Source: Prochilodus magdalenae
Lineage: Eukaryota > Chordata > Actinopteri > Characiformes > Prochilodontidae
DNA: 64,000 nt
Assembly (NCBI GenBank): GCA_024036415.1
Contig: JAMWET010000950.1
Location: forward strand, 1-64,000
Direction of reading: 5' to 3'
In this document: positions 55,230-64,000 of the stretch, one piece after another
Numbering within the stretch: the stretch's first letter is position 1
Layout: every line of letters begins with the position of its first letter
The notes under the pieces: generated by a model
What the model was told of the DNA's origin: nothing
Databases searched by the model: none
What the model saw: the letters and a program-made list of their open reading frames with translations, nothing else
Program-made: the position numbers and the translations under genes

Positions 55230-57540
55230 AACAAGTTATCAGAACATTAGAGCTCTTAAATGGGTTGAACTAACTCCCCTAACCACATTGCACATCACCA
55301 TTTTCTAAATGAGGTCATATGTTTACCAACTGTCATGTGACCGCATCCAGGATGTTCGGTATAAGTCACTCAGGGACTCCATGCGTTTAGGTGAAGAATA
55401 AAGCTGTATAAAGAACTTTACAGACTTTTAAAAGGCTTGAGACACATACGTCACTGTGGGCTCTTCAGGGTTAAAACTGACACATTAAACCCAAAAATCT
55501 GTTTATTCAGCTTTTTGGCCCAACCTGTTCACACTCAGGTTATAGGAGAGTTTCACTGCAGGCTTTGAATGAGGCACAATACAGGACAGACATTTAGAAT
55601 TTAGGTCATTTATATAGTACTGTGTAACAGTCTGAGACCGGCCCGTAGTTACTTCATTTCTAGTCAACATGACTATTAAGTTTTTTCACTGGTAGGAAAA
55701 AGCATAAAATATATATTTCTCATATCAGTTTCATCTATTAAATATAGATGTACTGTCTTTTTCAGTGTCTAGAATGTTAACTCTTTTAAAGACACCAAGA
55801 AATTGATTATATTATCTTCAAGTACTTCTAAACACATTCAGTGATACTGAGCTCTGGACTTCAGAAGCAAACCAGTCTGTTTTATTCTCAGGCTAATGGA
55901 GAGGTTGGAAATGGTGATGTAAAATGAACTGTTGTATAAAACCACACAAATGTTAGAACTGGTGGTCAGTCTATTGCTCTGTGATGACCAGTAGCTCCAT
56001 TGTTTGATTTGAAGTTTTCTTGTCTCAGTAATGGCTTCTTGACAGGTACACATTCTTGCAGACCAAAAAGAGTTGGTTGGGGCGGCCATAGCTGCCCCTA
56101 CATTCTAATTGGCTGCCTCAGATTGCACCCAAATTTCTGACACAATGTTGAGGCAGGTGTTGAGGAGTTGAGGAGGCAACCATGTGCCTACCAAGTAAGT
56201 CTGGTCTGTCCTGTTTTGCCTGTAAGTGGAGAGTTGTTTTGCTTTTGGTGGAGCGCAAATTAAACAGAACTTCTCTGACATGTGCAAGCACAGGGACCCC
56301 CAGCCAGCAGGACACAGCTTTTCACTGTAACAGCAGTGCATTTTACCAGGGGTGTAGTTCTGCATATGGATAGTAAGGAAGTGTCCCTACCAATAGTTTG
56401 GGAGGGTAGAATTGTTCCTACAAATGTTTTGCCCATAGTCACACATCGAAGCTGTTTAGATGATGAATGAGAGCAATTAGCTAGTTATTAGACCAGATCT
56501 TATCCACAAGCAAGATCAAGTGTAATGTGGAGTTATTAGGACAATCAAAAAGTTTATAGACCTCTGGTTTACTGGATTGAATACTATAACAAAACCATAA
56601 CAATCCTACACCCTTGTGGGATTCTGCAAGCATCTGTTGGCTGTTGTGGCGTTGGTTCATGACAAGTAGAGTATAGCAGATATCCTGTTAATGAAAGCTA
56701 AACAACAACAAAAACAGAAGGAAAGCTGCCTCTCTGTCTCCACAGCACAAATTACCCCTCTCTTGGACAAAATTGATCACAGAAAGGTCAGGCAGAGGTA
56801 TTGCAAGAGGAAGAAATATCGACATTCCTGTTAAAATCATGGCCATGGGGATCCAGTGTGACAATATCTTTAAAGCAGTAGATAACAGGAAATGTCAATA
56901 CTGTTGAATACTGCGGCCGCTAATTAAAGGGCATAAAGGTAAAATTCAAAGGAGCAATAGCAGGGGTTTTCTACACCCGTGTTTCAGCTTTGGTCATTTT
57001 GGCCAATGGTAATGGGTAGCTCTGATTATCTATAGCAGGTTTTTCTAAATACCCTGCTTAGTACTTGGACTTCTGATGTAGCAAGAGCTTATGGAGCATT
57101 CAAAGCAGATGAGTCCAAGTAAATAGAGTCCCTGAGCACACATAAGCACTGCCATACGTCAGTCAATGCCTGTCACCAGTGCAGTCACACAAACACACGT
57201 CTCAACAGAGGCCCTCAGACATCACTTCACTGAAACAGACAGGACATGCAAGCAATATGCTTCAGGCAGCATGCTGCAGTCAATAGGACAGAAAAAAATG
57301 AGAATTCTATAGGTGGTGGAATAAATACATTCAAATGTTCCCCCTTCCTGTGCCAACCCTGTACAGACTTCACTTTCAGGTCACATGTTTCCAATATTAA
57401 CAAAGTAACAGAACTCATTGTTGTAATAACTGTCAAAGACATCAACACATTTACAATAACCAAATGTAATGGTTAGTGAATGGACAATGAGATTCATTCA
57501 GAAAGCATTAGGACCTGTGTAAAGGCTAAATCTGCTTTTT
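55230..57540. other. Intergenic, nothing recognised
   Basis: Overlapping short frames on both strands at 56105-56470 exclude each other and show no family similarity. No RNA gene or clear element end was seen. Confidence 0.35.
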
Positions 57541-57559
57541 TGGGTGAATGAGGGGGATT

Positions 57560-58225
57560 CATCACTTCATCCATAACCATCTGTTTGGGTTCCTCCACCC
57601 TTAGAAGAATGAGTCAAACCTCAGCGCATAATCAGGACAGAGGAGAGCATCTTTGAAGGTAGTCTGCTTCAGGACATCTACAACAGTAGGGTGATGAAGC
57701 TCACTGGCGAAATTACAGCTGACCCCTCTCATCGTGGACATTACCTCTTCCAGCCACTTTCCTCTGGTAGAAGATTGAGGCTAATCAAAGCCAGCACAAC
57801 TAGACATTCTAACAGCTTTCCCACCAGTGCAGATGTGCTCATTAACCGCTCTGGACACCTGATATGTCAAACGTGAACTAACCAAATAGACACCCCGTAT
57901 TCTATTACAGCAGGTCCTCTGTGCTCGGTCCATCTACTTTTTGCACAGATGTTAATTTTTTAGCAAATGCTTAGATCCCTCTATAATATTCTCTACATAA
58001 TAGTTTTTACAGTCTACTCAATTCTGTCAACTCAGTCTCCTCAGGTCTACTTAGATCTGATACTGATATTCATGTATGCATGTTCACACATCTTATTCTC
58101 TTATTCTGTATCTTATTTATTGTTCATTGTATTAATTATTATATTTTTTCTGTAGTTAAATAGGGGTAACACTGTGTATGCTCTCGCCAAGACAAATTCC
58201 TTGTATATGTAACATATTTGTGGAA
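57560..58225 (+). mobile_element. LINE 3' end with C-terminal ORF remnant
   Basis: The plus strand encodes LLQDIYNSRVMKLTGEITAD then PSHRGHYLFQPLSSGRRLRL and IKASTTRHSNSF, the degenerate end of a non-LTR retrotransposon polyprotein (D-SHP-----F--LPSGRR-R---A-T-R--NSF). The 3' UTR runs to GCCAAGACAAATTCCTTGTA, the AATTCCTTGTA tail motif typical of fish LINEs. It is a second lineage or older copy compared with the one at 32.2 kb. Confidence 0.65.
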
Positions 58226-58419
58226 AAAAGGTGCTTCTGATTTGCACATATTCCTGCCATTTTCAAAGAGCCTATATTTCCATTCACTGTACCTCCCCTA
58301 AACTTCATTAATGATTGTTCAGTTGTATCTTCATTTGAGTTTTTTTGTTTTGTTTTGAGTTTTTTTTTTATCTGACTCTTTTGCCAGCGGGCTAATGCCA
58401 TGTAGAAGTCAGAGCACTC

Positions 58420-58700
58420 TCCTCCAATGGTAAATCACAAGTCTACGTAATTAGAATAATGAAATGCTTGATTGCCCTCCCTTCGGGTGCCCATTTGGCT
58501 AAAACTGTGCTCCGTGAGGGCATGTGATGATTGCTAAAGCGCTCTGACACCGCAAGGAGTAATTAGCCATATTACAATTGGAAGTAATAGGCGTCATAAA
58601 ATTGAATCCTGAACTCCTTCTATATTTCATGAGATGGAAGCTTTTTATAGACCCCAATGGGCCCATGGCCACTGGAGAGAGTAGGGTGCTTCAGCGCTAA
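58420..58700. other. Possible conserved non-coding element
   Basis: Complex, non-repetitive sequence with AATTAG/TAATTAG words and no open frame, unlike the simple DNA around it. Inference from texture only. Confidence 0.2.
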
Positions 58701-59625
58701 CAAAGAAGAGGACTGAAAAGGCGGAAATCTGGAAGGAAATGGAACACTCTTGTCAGAATAGCCCTGATTATACCTGCACATCAGTTAGAAGGGTGTCTTT
58801 TTCTTTAACATATCCAGTTTGTGCTTGAAGTGCAGCATAATCACTATTCCACAATGACTTGCTAAGAGACATTACACATATAAGAGTCATTCGGCTATGT
58901 ATATGTGCGGAATGCTTTTTTTTTAGTCCTCCCAGATCTAACAACGACTCTGCCATTAATGTGCAGTTTGCACTGAATTACAGTGCACTGTTGTAAACAG
59001 TGTGTTTGGGCATGCTCAGTACAACACTGGAAAAGCATTTTTGCATGCATAGCGTATTTAGACACAGTCATTCATGTGCTACTCATGCAGTTTTGACCAT
59101 TACAATCATCACTACATTCCTGTAGGAAAATGGCAAACCTAGAACATGGTTCTTCTAACATTTTGGAATGGTGAAGTCCAGTATTTGTGTGTGTGTTTTT
59201 TATTATTATTATTCTGGTGAGATTTTTCTTTTACTTACTTTTAGTAATATTATGATTAATGAATAGTTTGCAATAATTATAAAGTCTTTGCTGTCCAGTT
59301 GTTTATGTGCAGATTTGAAACTCCCAGGCAATATTATTTGTGTTTGCCACACTCAGCACCACAATTAATAACACTTTTGTAAAGAAAGAGGAAATAAAGG
59401 TCATAAAAAAAAGTGTCCAGGTGATTGATTATCTAATATTTAGCTGAAGTAAATTTAGTTTTAAAAAAAAACAAACAAATTGGGATAGCTGCCCCTTTAA
59501 GAAAGAGGAGAGACGTCAGTAACATCACAGTGACCACAACCACAACCTAAAGATACTTCATGCTGTTTCATTGCATGTTCATTTAATTTCACCTAAGGTT
59601 GCTGCAAAATATGGGTATGTATGTG

Positions 59626-59680
<55 letters not shown>

Positions 59681-59694
59681 GTGTGTGCGTGTGC
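59626..59694. repeat. (GT)n microsatellite
   Basis: About 33 GT units with a few GC interruptions near the right end. Confidence 0.97.
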
Positions 59695-59699
59695 CGCTA

Positions 59700-61690
59700 T
59701 AAGTCAATCTGTAAGGCCTGATAAGACCAATGGGTGAACAGCGGAGGATTTGGTGGAAGTTTTCCAAAACACTTTATACCTTTTTATGTTTGAATGTCAC
59801 ATGCACAGCCTCAAATAAACAGTCCAAATTGATGTTTAACTTCAAAATTAACTTTAAATTGGTTAAGATGTGACAACGACAGTAGACAATTCACTCAAGT
59901 CCTCAGAAGACCAAGTTACCAAGTTTATATTTCCACCAGAGAGGTCTCCAGATCTAAACAAATGACATATTTGTTACTCTCTATTTTCAGCGTAAGCTAA
60001 TTAGCCGGAACCACATTTAGTTACTGTACCAGAAAAAGATGGTGCTGACTGTATGTATTTGATTATGAAATCCTGTACTCAGATATAAATGAATACTCAG
60101 TGTGAACTTAGAGCAAAATAACAGTACTAAATGATTGAAATCATGAGCAAACAGTCACGTTACAGAAGAAACTAAAGGAAATATAACCTGCATAAATTAT
60201 GATTTTAGTCCTGGAAATGTTGTAAGAGATGAGAGTTGAAAATAATCAGCAGCAAGGTAGCCTGTACTCCAGCCAATGGTACCACCACATCCACTTCCAA
60301 CGGCAAGGAATAACAGAATCTCCATGGTCCAAACTGTAGACAATAGAATGGAAATGTCCCACACTCCTCCTTTAGTCAGGAAGAACTGTCAGAAATTGCG
60401 TAATTAATCACACCCAGCTCTTATCTACTGAGGAGACCTTTTTGCATAATCAAATTACTATCTTTAGTGCTCAGAGTAAACACAGACTAACTTCGCAAGT
60501 CTTTTAACCGCATTCACCTCACACATTCAGACTCACACAGGGAAAGAGTGAACGTACAATTTGCCTCTGGACATGAAATGAAAACGGGCATAAGGACCAA
60601 TATCAGTATAATGTGCCTGTGGTTATTACATTTCAAACACAGTGAAACAATTCATTTTTCAAGTTTTACTCTGAATGAGCACTTTCTCACATATAGACAA
60701 CATTAACCTCTTGTACATTTTATACCATTTTCTTTGATGTAGAGATGGATTTTGGATGGAAGTCTGAGGTTGGTATAAAGTTTATGTTTCTTTAAGCTTT
60801 GAAGACGTTTTCCCATTTTCATAAAAATATCAGAAACATGTTCAGTAATAGCTGTTCACATCTTGGGGTAACTGCTCAGCTCAGAAAAAGGCTTTCCATA
60901 TCAGTGACATCACAACTACAAATTGTCCACCCTCAGTGGACTAAAATACCTGTTCTTTGATTTTCATTATAAAACATGTATTTTCAGCATAGGTCGAAAA
61001 AATTAATGCAAGGTTTCTCATCCACCATGTATTCATTAAATGGCAACTTCAGGTAAAACTGTCCATTCTATCATGAATAGGTGGAAGCATCCATGACAGC
61101 TTTTTCTTTACTGTTTTCTTCTTGTTGCATGACCAAAACACAGACACTGTCATCATGCCGTCTCTCACAACTCTCATTGGTGCCCACAGGACGGGTGCCT
61201 GGCACAGACAGTTTGCATCATCTTACTAATTGCTTCTATAAGCTTGACACAGATGTTTTCTGGGTAGTCTTACCACTATGATGAATATACAGAGGAATTA
61301 AAAACCAAGTCACTTTTTGAAACGTATGGTGTCCCAAAGGCACAGTATACTGATAATGACCCATAAAAAAGAGAGAATGAGTGGAAAAAAAGAGCTGTGC
61401 TTAGCTTGCTTTCACATTTATGCATAGGCCTACTCTTTTATTTTCAGAGACAGGTCATACTTCTGTACTTTGCCAGTGGAGTGATCAATACCAAAACAAA
61501 TTTGAGATGAGTCACCATGAAAGGGGTAAAGGATTAATCATTCAGTGGAGGAGCTCACCCAAATTCATCATTTCAAATGCTTTCAGTAGCTTGTACCTCA
61601 CCGTTCCTTCTGCTGACGTTTTCAAACCCTTTCATTTCCCTATGCTACTCAGACTTCAAACAGGTGTCTGGATAAATTGTTAAATCTTTT
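59700..61690. other. Intergenic, nothing recognised
   Basis: Short frames only (for example 61081-61281 and 61420-61683) with no domain, no splice context that convinces, and no family resemblance. Confidence 0.35.
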
Positions 61691-61699
61691 AGCCTATGA

Positions 61700-62200
61700 A
61701 TCATGGTCAGGAGCTCTGTGGTCAGTGTGATTTGCTCCTGGATCCAGCCATGAGATTTTGGTCCAGGCAGCCTCGCAGTTGGAAACAATCAGTGATGCTA
61801 ATAAACAACACCCTCCTCCACAACAAGCAGTCCATCTGTCTGTGTCAGCATAATCAAATTTCATAAATATAATCACAGCACTCTGTTGTGATGGACTCCC
61901 TGAATGATTGCCCTCTGGGAAGTGTGTTTCATACAGGCTACTACATCTCTGATAATTCAGTCAGATCCAGAATGAGGGGATAGCCACAAGGCAAATGCGG
62001 GCGATTGATGACAACCTGTCGCAGAACATCATTGTGCTCCTGCCTGGTAATGAACAGGACTCTGATTACTGAGTCCATTTATCAGGCAATCCAACCAGAG
62101 CTCAATTAACGGCAGTAACAAATGAGAGATTGTTGATATGAGACGCGATCTGGCCTGACGCAATACTAGCTCACAATGTTCTTTGCAGATGTGCACTTCT
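61700..62200. other. Possible conserved non-coding element
   Basis: About 500 bp of complex, balanced-composition DNA without repeats or coding frames, containing CTAATAAACAAC, ATAATCAAATTTC and CTCAATTAACGG words. Its texture contrasts with flanking AT-rich and simple DNA. Inference only. Confidence 0.25.
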
Positions 62201-62356
62201 GTAGCTACAATTTACTTTGGATTTCTATTCATGCTAATGTTTTCTCCACAGCATGCAGCCTTTATTTCAGCCCATCGTTTAAAACGTCATAAATCAAGAT
62301 AAGTGTGCATATATTCTATCATTCTATTCATGACCAAGGCTTGTTTAAAGAAGTTT

Positions 62357-62360
<4 letters not shown>

Positions 62361-62403
<43 letters not shown>

Positions 62404-62412
62404 CAGAGAGAG
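62361..62412. repeat. (GA)n microsatellite
   Basis: About 25 GA units with two interruptions (GGGA, GACA). Confidence 0.95.
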
Positions 62413-62946
62413 TACTTTTCTCTGTAACCCAATGCATCCACCATGACGCTCTACCCTGCTTTTCAAAAAACTCTGAAAAAAGCAGCCACTAATTAGGCCG
62501 TGCTCTGGCCCAGGCTCCAAACTCCTTATAGTGGTAATCCCAGTTGATGCATTTGGGGTGGCTGATTCATCGACTGAGAAGCCCAGCTTTTGTACATGAG
62601 AACACAATCGACCACAGCACTGTGGCTTCAATGGAGCAAGAACTTCAGTGGGTTTAAACCCGGCGCTGTGCTGGGAGAGGGCATGATCACAACAAAGATA
62701 CTACTGATGTTCTGAGGAGCTACTGAGGGGCGGGTGTTTAATTAGCCCCTAGTAAAAGATAAGAGAAATCTCAGAGGCCTTGTCTTTGGCTGAGATATTC
62801 TCACACAAATAAATGGTAAAAACAAGTGGGATTGAGTGGAACTTGATTAAAAGATGTAACAGATGTTAACATGAAATATCTAGGATATTTCCACCCAGAT
62901 AATCATTACTGTTTATTCATTCACCATTTCTCATTAGTACATTACA

Positions 62947-62956
62947 TATATGTATG

Positions 62957-62996
<40 letters not shown>

Positions 62997-63084
62997 ATAT
63001 ATGTATGTATGTATATATATATATATATATATATGTAATATATGTATGTGTATGTATATATGTATGTATATATATATATATATG
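62947..63084. repeat. (TA)n / (TGTA)n compound microsatellite
   Basis: Three blocks of TATATA separated by GTAATATATGTATGTATG. The 61-aa frame through it is an artefact of the repeat. Confidence 0.95.
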
Positions 63085-63489
63085 TCATAAGTGTAAGTCT
63101 TATCAAAACACCATTACTCTAAACAACAGCTACCCTTGACATTGCGTAAATGCTTCATGATGAATAGAAAAGTTTAAAACTTCTATTAACTGAAAAAATT
63201 ACAAGAAAATTCTGCTGATGTTTTGATATTGCTAATTGCTAGTTAAATATTAATAATTATTGAAATATAAACAAGTGGTTTGATGGGTAGTGACAGGATA
63301 CAATCTCCAACGCAAATATAGCCATTAATATGTGACAATACGTAATAAACCTTATCACAAAACTTATTTGAATGTATTAAGCATTAGGCAATGTACCCAT
63401 ATAAATTATACTAGGTCATGCTATTTAACTAGCATTAGTTATTTGGTGTTTGCTAGCAACCAGCTACTTTCTTTTCATCTTGACAACAA

Positions 63490-63700
63490 TGCAGAGTTAT
63501 CTGTTTAAGATGATCTGCTGCCACCTTCAAGAAGTGTTTCAAATCATACAGCATGGCTGCTACTTACAGGGCTTGTGATGCTAATAAAGTTGGAACTGCC
63601 CCTCTCTCTGTAGTTTCTTCAGCGTTGAATGCTGAGCAAAATATTGTTCAGGTTTGAGAAACTGTCCCACATTAAATTTGCAGAAACAAATATTAAATTA
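63490..63700 (+). repeat. Uncharacterised repeat, copy 2 (matches 32487-32705)
   Basis: ATCTGTTTAAGATGATCTGC, AAATCATACAGCATGGCTGC then TACTTAC, AGTTGGAACTGCCCCTCTCT, GAATGCTGAGCAAA and GTTTGAGAAACTGTCC align with the minus strand of the 32-kb copy. It has its own indels. Neither copy has an intact frame. Confidence 0.6.
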
Positions 63701-64000
63701 AATTGGATTAAAATTGCCCAGGATCAATGTAACCACCATATACCATGTATATATATATTACATACATGGGCACTGTTGGTTTCTACTCGCCAGCTTGTTT
63801 TGCAAATTTTCTGTTCCATCATAAATTGTGTAGAAGTTACTTCATGGCACCTCGATTAACTGCAGCATTTAAGGTGGAACCGGACATTTGATTTAAAAAG
63901 CTGTTAGATAGAAAGTCAGCTTCACCCTTGTTTAGCGATGAACATTAGTTATGTCTGTTGAGGGTTCAGTTTTTTGAAAAGGTTATAAAAAGTTCTAACA

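Noticed and set aside
54089..55234. 381-aa reverse-strand open frame made of Tyr/Ile/Pro repeats
   Set aside because: It is the translation of a 22-bp minisatellite that lacks stops in every reverse phase. There is no start context, domain or flanking gene structure.
59579..59767. 62-aa frame with a Thr-His run
   Set aside because: Translation of the GT microsatellite on the reverse strand.
62954..63139. 61-aa Tyr/Ile-rich frame
   Set aside because: Translation of the TA/TGTA microsatellite.

Overview
The window is nuclear DNA of a ray-finned (teleost) fish. Genes are spliced with canonical GT/AG junctions, the intergenic DNA is AT-rich, and the repeats are typical of fish: Tc1-like transposons, a decayed Ty3/Gypsy element, LINE 3' ends, terminal-inverted-repeat MITEs, a solo LTR, and long TA, GT and GA microsatellites. 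The species cannot be fixed from the sequence. No CRISPR array, operon or rRNA/tRNA gene was seen.

Layout. (1) 1-3.2 kb: the 3' end of a cryptochrome gene (cry1, + strand), with its last intron, a short terminal coding exon ending in the CRY1 tail, and the 3' UTR. (2) 4.1-8.7 kb: a Tc1-like remnant, then a Ty3/Gypsy retrotransposon on the minus strand. It has direct LTR-like repeats and a frameshifted pol but no gag. (3) 9.2-15.5 kb: a six-exon dihydrofolate-reductase-like gene (+) encoding 194 aa. Its splice phases all close, but it lacks the arginine that normally holds the folate glutamate. (4) 15.5-17.5 kb: a duplicated non-coding segment. (5) 19.6-22.6 kb: mterf2 (-), a mitochondrial mTERF-family protein with a single coding exon and an inferred upstream 5' UTR exon. 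(6) 25.6-28.1 kb: an unrecognised type I membrane protein with four Ig-like domains, encoded in one uninterrupted exon (+). (7) 28-44 kb: a repeat-rich stretch without a convincing gene, except a likely TATA-driven non-coding first exon near 38.1-38.3 kb. (8) 44.2-48.2 kb: a Golgi carbohydrate 6-O-sulfotransferase of the CHST1/CHST16 type (+) in two coding exons, with a solo LTR in its intron. (9) 48.2-64 kb: no gene recognised. This part holds transposon remnants, a 1.25-kb minisatellite with a 22-bp unit, microsatellites and some stretches that look like conserved non-coding DNA.

The genes do not form a functional pathway. CRY1 is a clock repressor, the DHFR-like protein would belong to folate metabolism if active, MTERF2 acts in mitochondrial gene expression, the Ig protein sits at the cell surface, and the sulfotransferase acts in the Golgi. 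CRY1 and MTERF2 are also neighbours in tetrapods (human 12q23), so this looks like an ancient vertebrate block with the DHFR-like gene between them.

The items most worth following up are the intronless four-Ig receptor, the DHFR paralogue with altered ligand-binding residues, the long hairpin directly before the 3' splice site of the sulfotransferase coding exon, and the minisatellite that is stop-free in all three reverse frames. None can be called a new system from sequence alone.
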